From contig NC_088356.1 of assembly GCF_036884655.1 (NCBI RefSeq), positions 19,106,001 to 19,170,000 on the forward strand: a stretch of DNA of 64,000 nt, written 5' to 3'. The translations under genes and the position numbers were made by a program. Source of the DNA: Musa acuminata AAA Group. Taxonomy: Eukaryota > Streptophyta > Magnoliopsida > Zingiberales > Musaceae. Under the pieces are notes generated by a model that was not told the DNA's origin, did no database searches, and worked only from the letters and a program-made list of their open reading frames with translations. Below are positions 1 through 11,830 of this stretch, in pieces; the first letter of the stretch is position 1, and each line of letters starts with the position of its first letter.

Positions 1-605
1 AAAAATTACAGATTCATAGCTTTATATCTAAACGAAAGAAGGTCCGGTTCTCAGTTGAAATCTTTCAAATTTTGCAGAATAAAAATGAAAACATAGAATA
101 AGGTTACTGTGGGATGGGGTTAGAACACTTACATTAAAATTATTTGAATCCCAAATGTGGGAAATTTGATGAAAAACCTCAAGCTCTTCTTCTTCTTCTT
201 CTTCTTCTTCTTCTTCTTCTTCCCTTCTCTTCTCAAACTCACGTTGGCTGCAACTCTTCAGGTTTGTTTTCTTTAACCTTTCATCTAGTTTTTATTTCTT
301 TTTTTTTGGGTTTTGGCTAATGCAAAAGTTGCAAGGTGTCATGCATGCATGAAAGGGGCTAGGTGTCATCTTTAGAGTAAACATAAGTGGCACCATTAGG
401 TTAGCTAGTGACACATGTCCACTATATTTTTTTTTTAACTTAAATATGAATCTTTCATAAATTATATCAAACTTCTAATATTTACTCTTAGGTCCCTAGC
501 CATAAACTTTTAATAAAATATCTTTTAATATAAAATAATTATTAAATAATCTTTATTTTTACAAACAATCCTTTTACTAAATTTTCAAAAATGGGGGATG
601 TTACA
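1..605 (-). repeat. 3' LTR of G1 (partial)
   Basis: Matches 6350-6928 closely, including the terminal bases TGTAACATCCCCC read on the minus strand. It differs mainly by a longer TTC run: 12 units near 187-222, against 4 in the other LTR near 6538-6549. The remainder of this LTR is off the window. Confidence 0.9.
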
Positions 606-620
606 CTCTCCCCTCCTTAA
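606..620 (-). other. G1 polypurine tract
   Basis: On the minus strand, AAGGAGGGGAGAG lies directly before the LTR start TGTAACA. This is the position and composition expected of the plus-strand primer. Confidence 0.8.
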
Positions 621-652
621 AGAAAAATTTAGTCCTCTAAATTTATCATACC

Positions 653-2008
653 TCATTTGACGAAAAGATGAGGATAAGCTTTCATCATTTCTTCCTCAAG
701 CTCCGAGGTTGTTCTCTCTCCAGAATGATATCTCCATATCACTTTAACTAGATGGATGACCTGATTCCTCAAGATCTTTTCTTTTTTATCAACACTCTGA
801 GTGGGCTCTTCCACATAAGACAAGTCTTTATCAATCACCATCGGCTCATACTTAATGATATGAAAGGGATCAGGTATATACTTTTTGATCATTGAAACAT
901 GAAATATATCATGGATATGGCACAATGATGGTGGCAAGGCAATCCTGTAAGCGACAGAACCAACCCTCTCAAGAATCTCAAAAGGTCCAATAAATCTTGG
1001 GCTTAACTTTCCTTTCTTCCCAAATCTTACAATGCCTTTAGAAGGGGAGACCTTCAGGAATGCAAAATCCTCGATTTGAAACTCAATATTTCGTCTTCTG
1101 TTATCAACATAACTCCTTTGACGACTCTGAGCAGTCTTTAACCTTTTTCTTATAAGTTGAATTTTCTCAGTAGTCTCTTGTACTTTTTTGGGGGCTAATA
1201 ACTTTCTATCGTCAATTTCTTCCCAACATATAGGCGTCCTGTACTTTCGCCCATATAAAGCTTCATAAGGAGCCATCTGAATACTTGAATGATAACTATT
1301 ATTGTAAGTGAACTCAATAAGAAAAATATCTTTATCCCATTCATCTTTCCAATCCATAACATAGGCTCGAAGCAAATCCTCAAGTGTTTGAATGGTTCTT
1401 TCTGATTTACCATCAGTTTGAGGGTGATAAGCAGTGCTAAACTTGACTTTAGTGCCAAAAGATTCCTGTAACCTTCTCCAAAATCTAGATAGAAATCTAA
1501 AGTCTCTGTCAGAGATGATCTCCTTTGGAACACCATGAAGTCTTACTATTTCATTGATATATAAATCTGCAAGCCTATCAAGAGAATAAGTCATATTGAT
1601 CGGTAGGAAATATATAGATTTCGTTAACCTATCAATGATAACTCAAATAGCATCATGCTTTCTAGAAGTTCGGGGTAGTCTTGAAATAAAGTCCATGGTA
1701 ATACATTCCCATTTCCATTCAGGAATATCTAAAGGTTGCAACAAACCTCCAGGTCTTTGGTGTTATGCTTTGATTTGCTAACAAGTCAAACACTTTGAAA
1801 CATATATTGCAATCTCCTTCTTCATACCTTCCCACCAATAATGACTTTGGAGATCTCTATACATCTTAGTGCTACCAGGATGCATGGTGTACTTTGAATT
1901 ATGACCTTCCTTCAGGATTTGATTTTTGATATCTGGGTCATTTGGAACACATATTCTATCCCCAAATCTCAATAGGCCATCCTCTAAAACTTGAAAATTC
2001 AGTTTCAA
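653..2008 (-). pseudogene. G1 integrase with chromodomain-like C-terminus
   Basis: Integrase inserts the cDNA into the host genome. The frame is continuous from 2008 down to 653 but for two stops, near 1778 (after the zinc-finger residues CLTC) and near 1640 (just before VIIDRLTKS). Both are consistent with C-to-T type changes (CAG to TAG, TGG to TGA). The N-terminal HHCC finger is visible (HNSKYTMHPG, then CLTC). The catalytic core follows, with VIIDRL, ISDRD and TAYHPQTDGKSER. The C-terminus carries the gypsy tail YRIALPPSL and a chromodomain-like end (YVEEPTQSVD to YPHLFVK), which in chromoviruses directs insertion to marked chromatin. It is recognisable throughout but cannot yield a full protein. 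Confidence 0.85.
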
Positions 2009-2014
2009 TCCTTT

Positions 2015-3560
2015 TTATACCTCATTCCTTAAGCAGATTAAGCGTCGATCTCGTAGTTGTCCGTCTTTAATTTGTTGAATGAGATCAGATTGCACTTGGA
2101 TGGAGGCTATTAATATCATTGAGTCTTGCCCTTTTCTCATAACATTCAAATCATAATTCTCTTCTAATAACTTCCATTGCTTCACAACCAAAGTAGCCAT
2201 AAAACTTATAGATTTTCTACTAAGGGCATCTGCTACAACATTAGCTTTACCCGGGTGATAACGAATGGTACAATCATAATCCTTTAGAAGTTTTATCCAT
2301 CTCCGTTGCCTCATGTTTAACTCTTTTTTGAGTAAAAATATACTTTAAACTCTTGTGATTAGTAAAGATTTAAAATGTTCGCCTATACAAGTAATGCCTC
2401 CAAATCTTTAGAGAAAAAATAATTGCTGCCAATTCTAAATCATGAGTTGGATAATTCAGTTCATAACTCTTTAGTTGTCTAGAAGCATAAGCAATCACTT
2501 TCCCTTATTGCATCAAAACACATCCAATGCCCTTTCTTAAGGCATCAGTATAAACTATAAATCCCTCGTCACCACTTAGAATAGTGAGAATAGGGGCACT
2601 AGTCAATCTTCTTTTTAACTCTTGAAAACTTTGCTCATAATCATCACTCCATACAAATTTCACATTCTTTTGAGTGAGTTTGGTGAGAGGTTGAGCGATT
2701 CGAGAAAATCCCTCTACAAATCTCCTGTAATAACCTACCATGCCCAAGAAGCTTCTAACTTCTGTCATGTTTGTTGGTACTTCCCACTTAACCACAGCTT
2801 CCACTTTCTTTGGATCAATAGATATACCCTTCCCTGAAATCACATGGCCTAAGAAATCAATTTCATTCAACCAAAATTCACATTTGCTGAACTTTGCATA
2901 CAACTTTTTTCTCTTAGTATGGACAATATATTTCTCACGTGTTCCTCATGCTCCTGATTTCTCCTTGAATATACTAATATGTCATCAATGAATACAATCA
3001 CACAATCATCCAAGAATGGCTGAAATATCCTATTCATCAGTTCCATAAAAGTTACAGGGGCATTAGTTAAACCAAAAGGCATAATTAAGAATTCATAGTG
3101 ACCATATCGAGTTCTAAAAGCTGTTTTTGGAATATCCTCCTTCATGATCTTCAACTGATAGTAACCTGACCTTAAATCAATCTTGGAGAATACTTGTGCA
3201 CCCTACAATTGATCAAACAAATCATCAATTCTGGGTAGGGGATACTTGTTTTTTATGGTCACCTGATTCAATTATCTATAATAAATATAAAGCCTTAATG
3301 TTCCATCCTTCTTCTTAACTAATAGCACCGGAGCACCCCATGGTGAAACACTGGGTCGAATGAAACCCTTATCTAATAGTTCTTGTAGTTGCTTTTTCAA
3401 TTCCTCTAGCTCAAGTGGTGTCATTCTGTAAGGAGGCTTGGATATTGGGGTTGTCCCGGGGACTAAATCAATAGTAAATTCACCCTCTCTATCTGGAAGT
3501 AAACCATGCAAGTCATCTGGAAATACATCAGGTAAGGAGGTAAATCATGCCTAATACTCT
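2015..3560 (-). pseudogene. G1 reverse transcriptase and RNase H
   Basis: The order on the minus strand is the RT entry motif ([18 protein letters not shown], about 3330-3400), the catalytic motif with FIDD (near 2990), the thumb/connection ([11 protein letters not shown], near 2860) and the RNase H end ([15 protein letters not shown], near 2240). The reading frame is broken into at least four pieces (3272-3511, 2867-3154, 2505-2903, 2015-2314) by frameshifts and stops. Similarity continues across the breaks, so this is one decayed gene rather than several. The sequence resembles plant chromovirus pol. It is non-functional. Confidence 0.85.
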
Positions 3561-3639
3561 CAAAATAAAAGATGGGATGATCTAGTATGCAAAAAGTGAT
3601 CATTTTGTATAACAATCTATACTGGTATGATTGGAATAT

Positions 3640-3900
3640 AGTCAATCCATACGTAGTATAATATCAAAACTCCAAATATCTAGGAGAACCAAATCAGCAA
3701 GAAGTTCGTGTTCTCCATTAGAAATCAAACAAGATGACCAGATCGAGTTTGTTATCAAACAATCCCCAATAGCCATATTTACATATAGCATATAATCCAG
3801 TGGTTTAGGTTGAATGCCCATGTGATAAACAAAATATTACGAATTAAATCATAGATGAGACACATGGTCAAATCAAAACACATGGTCAAACTTGTCCTTG
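3640..3900 (-). pseudogene. G1 aspartic protease remnant
   Basis: Reading the minus strand from about 3830 to 3640 gives residues typical of the C-terminal half of a gypsy protease: PLDYMLYVNMAIGDCL, then LADLVLLDIWSFDIIL. The D-[ST]-G active-site segment is not seen; only poorly matching sequence lies at 3840-3900. Normally about 70-100 residues separate this segment from RT, and here the spacing is shorter. I read it as the remainder after an internal deletion. Confidence 0.6.
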
Positions 3901-3919
3901 CTATTCCTGTCCTTGATCT

Positions 3920-4012
3920 CTAGAAATTCTTTTGATCATCAGAACAATTTCGTACATCAAATATCTTCTCCAATCGCATCGTCCATTTTTCTGCTACCAA
4001 TGTATTAGGTTC
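3920..4012 (-). pseudogene. G1 gag N-terminal remnant
   Basis: On the minus strand a short frame ends at a TAG (3920-3922). It contains LVAEKWTMRLEKIFDVRNCS, which matches the start of plant chromovirus gag proteins (W..LEKIFDV..CSD). The rest of gag and the protease active site are missing, so about 1 kb or more has been lost between here and 3900. Confidence 0.6.
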
Positions 4013-4231
4013 ACCACGCTTCTACTACGCCACTATGATTTAATATCCTCGATCAACCCTTTTATCGCACTTAATTAATTAAAAGCAGATGAAGTAGGAG
4101 GACTAAATGTCCTCATCATCCTAGATTCCTAAAATGAATCAAAGAAAATTTCCACCAATCACTATAGTTCACTAGACCTCAATATATTTTGCACGTCAAT
4201 ATATCAAATATTTCAGTGATCCTCAAACCAT

Positions 4232-4243
4232 GCTCTGATACCA
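4232..4243 (-). other. G1 primer-binding site
   Basis: TGGTATCAGAGC on the minus strand, three bases inside the 5' LTR. It is complementary to the 3' end of initiator methionine tRNA and is the usual site in this group. Confidence 0.9.
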
Positions 4244-4246
4244 CTC

Positions 4247-6928
4247 TGTCACGCCTCTCGAATTTAATTTTCATTCAGGAGGTGTGAACCTAATTCAAAA
4301 TTGATAATATTATAATTAAACAAACAATCCAGGATCCAATCATATATTTGAGGTTACTAAGAAAAACATTCAAGTCATTCACCTCTACAATCCACAATTC
4401 ACAAAACCTATGCAGTTTATAATCATACATCATGTCACTAGATGATTCTTAAAATCCAAAGGCAACTTAACTAAACCATAACCACATCATGTACCACATG
4501 ATTATATCATTCATTACATAATTTTAACTTAACATTCCCAAAATCCTAACAAGAGATGTACTTTTCAAATATTTACAGGATACATCAATCTAGATTTGTC
4601 GTTGATACACACAAAAGGAACTTATACAACATCAACATATCAAGTACGAAAGATTTGCCCCAAAATCTTCTAGCTTCCCACTGCCTCAACCCAAACTACA
4701 TATTTTAGTGAGCGATAAGCTATCCTGAAAAATTTATATATCAATGGGGTGAGCATATAAAGCTCAGTAAGCAACTAATATATACATAGCAAAGAGGACA
4801 GTTTTTTTTTTTTTTTCAAACAAATAAGGTATCAAAAATACAAAGCAGAGATATAAGATGAAATAGAAGCATATGTTGTTTGAATGCAGAATTACGATGT
4901 CATTTCGTTTGAAGCATGTTTTATTCATATAATCGAGGAAGGGTAATTAGAGCATATCATTGACATAAGGAGCATATCAATGGCATATAGTAATTTCAAG
5001 ATATAACAAAGACTTATAACATTTGAGAAATATATCAAAGAACAAAATATGAATAGAAGCTCAAATGTCACATGACGATGCATTCATTTCATTCTTATCC
5101 AAAGCATGTATAGAATCATAGCCAAAGCTTTGGATATCATATCAAACACATAGAAGGTGAAGTGGGATCATAACATAATATGGTCCATCCATTTCTGAAT
5201 GACCACCAAACATAAGTCTCCCACGTCTGAGTGAAGTCATAGGGGGCCGGCAGAGTATCGCGGGCTCTAAGCATAACTCTTTTTACCATTTCTGGCAAAG
5301 GTTCAAATTTATCCCACAAACACTAGCGTACAAAGGGATAGTATGAATAATGAAATTAGCATATATCGAAAGCACATGCAGAACAACGAAATGTATATAT
5401 GCCTTTCGAATCAATACGATATAAACATAATCTTTCACAAATGTATTCAGATTTGAAAGGAAACAAAAGCAAGAGCATACAAGGATTTCAAGAAATCACA
5501 TATAGCTCAATTGAAATAAGAAAGATGAATTCAATGTCCAAAGAAATGAAACTGGAAGAGGCACATATCGAAAGCAAATGAGGAACAATGGGATGTATGT
5601 GCCGAATCATTCCGATGCAAACATGATCTTTAGATGATAGCTGCAGATGTATAAATAAATAAAGGACAAAAGTATATAGGAATTTAAGGTAATAATGTAA
5701 AGCTTAACTGAAGTAAGAGTTTTTGCCGAAATCGATTTCCAAAGAGAAGAAACAAGGAAAGCCGAAATCGACCAAAGCTCGATTCTAGCAGAATTTGATA
5801 GGAACATTGTATGAACTATTTGGATAACCAATTATGCTCCAATTTATAAACAATAGGTGTCATTAGAAAGCTTTGTCAATATAGTTTTAGGCAAATCAAG
5901 TTTTACTAGAATTGGAATTTACAATAGGGAGTTACAGATAATTTCGTAGTGAAAGGTCTGAAAATATTAGCTCTGTTTTACTGAATCCATAGGGTCGATG
6001 AAAGCAGATGTTTCAGTTAGCAATTGTCCTCCAAAAATTTCAAATCAAGTGTATAAAGAACGAATTTTGAGTCTAACTTTAAATAAATCATACTTTGTAG
6101 GAATCTGATTTCACAGTAGAACGTTATAAGTAGTTAAGTAACAAGAGGTCAGAAAATTTAGTCCCTATTTTGTAGAATCTGTAGGGTTAATTTAAACAGA
6201 AGTCTTAGTAGGTATTTAAACTCCAAATCATTCGATCTTAGTATCAAAATAAATATGTTTTTGTCTACTTTCAAATGGAATAGGTTTTGTCTAAATCAGA
6301 GTTTATTACAAAATGTTATGACCGAAATATTGCATAGAGGTCAGATTACCAAAAAATTACATATTCATAGCTTTATATCAAAACGAAAGAAGGTCTGGTT
6401 CTCAGTTGAAATATTTCAAATTTTGCAGAATAAAAATGGAAACAGAGATTAAGGTTACTGTGGGATGGGGTTAGAACACTTACCTTAAAATTATTTGAAT
6501 CCCAAATATGGGAAAATTGTTGAAAAACCTCAAGCTCTTCTTCTTCTTCCCTTCTCTTCTCAAACTCACGTTGGCTGCAACTCTTCAGGTGTATTTTCTT
6601 TAACCTTTCATCTAGTTTTTTTTTTTTTTTGGGTTTTGGCTAATGCAAAAGTTGCAAGGTGTCATGCATGCATGAAAGGGGCTAGGTGTCATCTTTAGAG
6701 TAAACATAAGTGGCACCATTAGGTTAGCTAGTGACACATGTCCACTATTTTTTTTTTTTAACTTAAATCTGAATCTTTCATAAATTATATCAAACTTCTA
6801 ATATTTACTCTTAGGTCCCTAGCCATAAACTTTTAATATAATATCATTTAATATAAAATAATTATTAAATAATCCTTATTTTTACAAACAATCCTTTTAC
6901 TAAATTTTAAAAAATGGGGGATGTTACA
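4247..6928 (-). repeat. 5' LTR of G1
   Basis: This is the complete LTR of 2682 bp. It begins (plus strand) with TGTCACGCCTC next to the primer site and ends GGGGGATGTTACA, giving TG...CA ends. Bases 6350-6928 repeat positions 1-605. No protein-coding signal is seen inside; the short open frames in it are not supported. It holds a (TTC)4 run near 6538. Confidence 0.9.
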
Positions 6929-7190
6929 GATGATGAAATCAATTGTAAATTGTTTGATCTAATCTATATGTTAAGATAAGTATGTAGGATTAACTACGAT
7001 AACAGTAAGACATAAAGCAAGTGTTGTGCTAGAGTCAAGATCGAGATCTTGTCGGAAGTTTAAGAGTTCGTCGGAAGTCCGGACGCTCATCGGAAGTTTT
7101 GCCGGAACCAATCAAGAAGTCCAGAAGCTTGCCAAAGAAGCTCATTAGAACTCGCCAAGAAGATCATCATAAAGTCCAGGAGCTTGCCGG
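6929..7190 (+). repeat. E4 LTR fragment, left part
   Basis: Matches 28861-29115, the front of the E5 LTR, base for base with scattered changes. It is therefore an older LTR of the same Copia family. Its first ~18 bases are on the far side of G1. It is cut at 7190 by E1, with duplication GCCGG at 7186-7190 and 28194-28198, and resumes at 28199. Confidence 0.8.
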
Positions 7191-8461
7191 TGTTGAATCT
7201 CGGATTTTGATGATAAAGTCAATTGATGGGTTAATTGATCTAATCCATATTATTGAGTTAAGTGTGTAGGATTAACTATGATAGCTTGAAGACATAAAGA
7301 AAGTCTACCGTAGTCAAGTTTAATGGGTGTTTGAGAGTCCGCCAAAAGTCTGAAGAATCATCGGAAGTGTTGCCGAAACCAAGCGAGAAAGAATCGGAGA
7401 CTTGCCGAAGTTTTCGAAAGTCCGCCGGAAAGATCATCGGAGGTTCGCGGAGATCACCGAGAAGGTTCCAATACTTGCCCAAGACTCGTTAAACTCGCCA
7501 CAAGACCGGGAGCCTACTGGGAGTCCGTTGGAAGAAATCCGAGGGTATCTCGGAAGTCCGCCAGAAGTTCGCTGGAAAGCTCGCCGGAAGGAAACTCGAC
7601 ATTGCCGCTTAAAAATTTGCTTAGGACTACGTCTTAATTTCGTAGTTTGCATTTAATTTGGGTTAAAATTAAGGGTTAATCCTATAACTCGGTTAGGGGC
7701 CAATTGGGCCCGAGTTCAGGCTGGTTTGGGCCAAGTTAGGAGCCCAACTAGTGAGCTGGAATAGTCCAGGCGGTGGCACCACCTAGAACCTGAGAGGTTC
7801 GACCATGGCACTGCCAGTACACTGCCGGACTGGGCGGTGGCACTGCTAATACACTGTTAGTGTCAGACACTAACAAGCGGTGGCACCGCCAACACCGGGA
7901 AACCCAAAAGTAATTCAAATTTGGAGCCCAAATTTGAATCCTCTTAAGGCCTATAAATACCCCTCAATTTTCAAAAGAGACAACACCTTTTTTGAGAAGT
8001 TAGAGATTGAGAAAAAGCTTTAACAAAGTCTTGTTTTCAATAGCTTAAGTGTTTACCTCCCTCTTTCTCTTTGAAAAATCTATAAGAGTGTGAATCACTC
8101 GTAAAAAGGTTATAAAAGGGGTATTTGGTCCTTCCCATTCAAAGTTATTTGCTAGTGGAAGTTGGGAGCCTCATCAAAGAAGGTTTCGTAAGTGGATTTA
8201 GGTCATTTGACCGAACCACTTTACATTGTGGTGTTCCTTAAATGTGTGAGTGTTTAATTTTCTGAACCACTTATCTTCTTAGCAGCAAACTATTTGGTTT
8301 TCTTCTCCCTACTCTTGACTTCCTTCACTCGAGCTATTTTAGCTAAGTCATCCTTCATCGAATCGAAATCTCTACACATTTACGAAATCAATTTCAAACT
8401 TATGAGTATTAATTCGTTGCACTAATTCACCTCCCCTCTTAGTGCCTCTCCGATCCTAACA
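7191..8461 (+). repeat. 5' LTR of E1
   Basis: 1271 bp, starting TGTTGAATCTCGG and ending CGATCCTAACA, next to the primer-binding site. It pairs with 27056-28193. It contains a palindrome array and a TATA box. Short open frames inside (for example near 7276-7656) are not genes. Confidence 0.92.
7680..7960 (+). promoter_or_regulatory. E1 5' LTR promoter region
   Basis: Two TGGGCC motifs (about 7704-7734) are followed by several copies of a short GC palindrome of the type GGCGGTGGCACCGCC (7770-7895). A TATA box CTATAAATAC follows at 7951-7960. Transcription would start near 7985-7995. Motif identity is seen in the sequence; promoter activity is inferred. Confidence 0.6.
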
Positions 8462-8463
8462 AT

Positions 8464-8475
8464 TGATATCAAAGC
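8464..8475 (+). other. E1 primer-binding site (decayed)
   Basis: TGATATCAAAGC, matching the initiator-Met site TGGTATCAGAGC with two G-to-A changes, two bases after the LTR. Confidence 0.8.
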
Positions 8476-8513
8476 AAGGCTCACTCTCATATTTGGTTTA
8501 ATACCCAAGAGAG

Positions 8514-10069
8514 ATGGCTTACTCCGGCATACAAGAGGGTCACTCTATTACATGTCCGCCTATGTTTAATGGGTCATATTACATGTATTGGAAGACTCGT
8601 ATGAGGATCTTCCTTATTTTCATGGATTTTGAGCTTTGGACTATTGTCGAAAATGGATTTCAAAAATCTTCTCTTCCGATGAGCGAATGGGATGAATCGA
8701 AGAAGAAGGTTTTTGCTTTAAACGCAAAGGCTATGAATGCCTTGTTTTGTGCACTTGACAAAAATGAATTTAATCGCGTTTCGATTTATGATTTGGCTTT
8801 TGATATTTGGAGAACTCTTGAGGTCACTTATGAAGGCACTAGCTGAGTGAAAGAGTCCAAAGTCAACATTCTTATGCATTCTTATGAACTTTTCCGGATG
8901 AAACCAAGTGAGTCCATCAGAGATATGTACACCTATTTCACGGATGTCATCAATGGACTCAAAGCTCTTGGTAAAGGTTTTTCTAACTTTGAACTAGTAG
9001 CTAAAATTTTAAGATCCCTTCCAAAGAGTTAGGATCCAAAAGTTACGACCATTCAAGAGGCCAAAGACCTTAAAACATTTCCTCTCGAAGAACTTATTGG
9101 GTCTCTAATGACCTATGAAATGACGTGTCATGCTCATGAAGAGCTTGAGAACCTCATTCCAAAGAATAGGAATGATATGGCACTTAGGACACAAGAAGAC
9201 CACTTGAAAGGAACATCAAGTGATGAGGATAGTGACGATGACATTTCACTTTTAACTCAAAAATTTTAAAAATTTATAAGAAAATAACACCAAAAACAAA
9301 CTTGAACGTAAAAAGGACCAAGTAATATGCTATGAATGCAAGAAGCCGGGGCACTTTAAAAATGAATGCCCCTAAGCCAAGAAGAAGCAACCGAAGAAGA
9401 AGAAAGCTTTAAAAGCAACTTGGGATGACTCAAGTGATTCCGAGAATGAAGAAGCTAGCAGCAAAAAAGGAGGCAAACTTCACGCTAATAGCTTTAGGAG
9501 GAGAGGTATGTGATTTAATTAATGAAGATTTATCTTTCGATAAACTTTCTATTGCTTTTCATGAATTATTTGATGAGTGTAGAACTATTAGGAAGAAGTT
9601 TAATCTATTAAAGAAAGAGTATGTCTTACAATAAAATAAGCTTGATAATCTTCAAACTCCTCCATGCTCTAAGTGTGAACACTTAGAAGCAATAAAAAAT
9701 GAGAATTTGCTACTTAAAGGGACCTTAAACAAGTTTAAGATTGGTAGTAAAGGCTTGGAAATGGTCCTTGTAAACAAGGGTCACGTCGCAAATAGAAGTG
9801 GAATTGGTTTTGTGAGAGGATCTCACCAAAATCCTACCACCTTCATTAAAGGACCCACATTACATGTCTCATCTCATGTGAAATGTAATTTTTATTTTAA
9901 ATCCAGACATGTTGTTTATAAATGTCCATTTAAGAAAATTAGTCCACATAAGTTGATATGGGTTTCTAAAGGAACTATAAATAATTCAATGATAAATGAC
10001 AAAATTAGTAGATCAATTTTTGAGGCACCCAAAATCAAATGGGTACCTAAAAACCATCCTCTTTTGTAA
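8514..10069 (+). pseudogene. E1 gag (Copia type)
   Basis: Gag forms the virus-like particle. The start MAYSGIQEGHSITCPP follows the primer site by about 40 bases. The Copia gag domain (YWKTRMRIF, then ALDKNEFNRVS) runs to about residue 200. A CCHC zinc knuckle (CYECKKPGHFKNEC) is near 9330-9372. A second knuckle near 9885-9930 has lost its second cysteine (CNFYFKSRHVVYKC). In-frame stops at 8844-8846, 9030-9032 and 9373-9375 sit where E2 has Arg, Trp and Gln, as CGA to TGA, TGG to TAG and CAA to TAA. Frameshifts occur near 9270-9290. The frame leads on toward the protease at 10085. It is not functional. Confidence 0.88.
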
Positions 10070-10084
10070 ACAAACTCACAAGCT

Positions 10085-11830
10085 ATGAGCAAGAGATGGT
10101 ATCTTGATAGTGGATGCTCAAGGCACATGACCAGAGATCCATCTCATTTCTCTATGCTCACTAGCAAAGAAAGGTATGTCACCTTTAGAGACAACAACAA
10201 AGGTAAAATCATTGACAAGGGAACCATAGGTAACAAATCAAGTTTTTTAATTGATGATGTGTTGCTAGTTAATGGATTGAAACATAATCTCTTAAGCATT
10301 AGTCAATTATGCGATAAAGGTTACATCATTAGATTTGAATCTAATGTGTGCATTATTGAAAAACCAAATAATAATATATCAATGATTGCCTTAAAACAAA
10401 ATAATGTCTACACCATCAACCTTGATGAACTTAATAATGAAATGTGCTTTTCTGTTTTAAATGATGATGCTTGGCTTTGGCATAGGAGATTAGGTCATGC
10501 AAGTATGAAACTAATATCTAAGATTTCATCTAGAGAGTTAGTACGAGGGATCCCAATATGAAGTTTGTTAAGGACAAAGTGTGTGATGCTTGTCAATTAG
10601 GAAAACAAATAAAAAGTAGTTTCAAACCAAAAAATCAAATTAGCACCACTAGACCATTGTAATTGATCCATTTAGACTTATTTGGACCAATTGACACAAC
10701 GAGTCTAGGAGGAAGTAAATATGCCTTCGTAATTGTAGATGACTATAGTAGATACACTTGGACCTATTACTTGGCTCACAAAAGTGATTGTTTCAAATGT
10801 TTCTCTAAATTTTGTAAACTTACTCAAAATAAAAAAGGCTTCATGATTTCATCAATTCGGAGTGATCACGGTGGCGAATTTTAAAACCGTGACTTCAAAA
10901 GTTTTTGTGAATCCAATGGATATAATCACAACTTCTCCACTCCAAGAAATCCTCAACAAAATGGGATAGTTGAAAGAAAAAATAGAAATTTACAAGAAAT
11001 GGTAAGAACCATGTTAAATGAACATAGTCTACCTAAGTATTTTTGGGCCGAAACCGTTAATATAGATTGGTATGTCATGAATAGGGTTCTAATAAGACCA
11101 TCTCTATCAAAAACTCCCTATGAATTATGGAATAACAAAAAACTAAATATTTCTTATTTTAATGTTTTTGGTTGCAAATGCTTTATTTTGAATGAAAAGG
11201 ATGCCTTAGGAAAATTTGATGCTAAATCCGATGAAGGTATTTTTATTGGTTACTCTTCCGTTTCTAAGGCTTTTCTTGTTTTTAACAAAAGAACCTTAGT
11301 TATAGAAGAGTCTATTCATATAGTTTTTAATGAAATTTCCAAGTTAAAGAAAAATGATTTTGATGATGATCTTGGTTTTGATAATTTGAATTTAAATGAA
11401 CCCCCTCCTCAACATAACAACTTGGATGCATCTTCTTCTGAAATTTCCTTACCCAAGGAATGGAAGTATGTAGATGCTCATCCAAATGAGCTAATTATAG
11501 GAGATACATCAAAAGAGGTTCAAACTCGTTCTTCCTTCAAGAATTTTTGTGCTAACGCCACCTTCCTTTCTAAAATTGAACCTAAATGCATTGACAAAAC
11601 CTTGAAAGATAATTCATGGGTTATTGCAATGCAAGAGGAATTGAACCAATTTGAGAGGAATGAGGTATGGAAGGTTGTTTCTAGACCTAGTGACCATTTA
11701 GTCATTGGTACTAAATGGATCTTTAGAAACAAGCAAGATAAATGCAGTATCGTGGTTAGAAACAAGGCTAGACTAGTGGCCAAATGTTTCAACCAAGAAG
11801 AAGGTATCGACTACGAAGAGACCTTTACTC
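10085..11830 (+). pseudogene. E1 protease, integrase and start of reverse transcriptase
   Basis: The segment begins with the protease motif RWYLDSGCSRHMTRD (DSG active site, near 10100). The GAG-pre-integrase finger follows (HRRLGHAS near 10480, CDACQLGKQ near 10585). The integrase core starts LDLFGPIDT with DDYSRYTW, and SDHGGEF marks the second acid. Then comes the start of RT ([30 protein letters not shown]). A one-base loss near 10558 shifts frame. Stops at 10660-10662 and 10882-10884 are CAA to TAA relative to E2. Coding is cut at 11830 by E2 and continues at 24855. Confidence 0.88.

Larger units (their letters stand above)
1..6928 (-). mobile_element. G1: Ty3/gypsy chromovirus-type LTR retrotransposon (left end outside window)
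   Basis: A minus-strand element bounded on the right by a 2.68 kb LTR and on the left by the first 605 bases of the matching LTR. Between them are a primer-binding site, remnants of gag and protease, reverse transcriptase, RNase H, integrase with a chromodomain-like tail, and a polypurine tract, in the gypsy order. The coding part is only about 3.6 kb because most of gag and the front of protease are deleted. The tail after integrase and the initiator-methionine primer site fit the plant Tekay/Del chromovirus group. It is inserted in a Copia LTR (E4), whose sequence resumes at 6929. The expected 5-bp target duplication would be GATGA (6929-6933), but the left copy is outside the window. Confidence 0.85.

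Noticed and set aside
4232..4243. tRNA gene fragments at the many TGGTATCAGAGC sites
   Set aside because: Each lies directly inside an LTR and is only the 12-base primer-binding site; no cloverleaf-forming sequence surrounds it.
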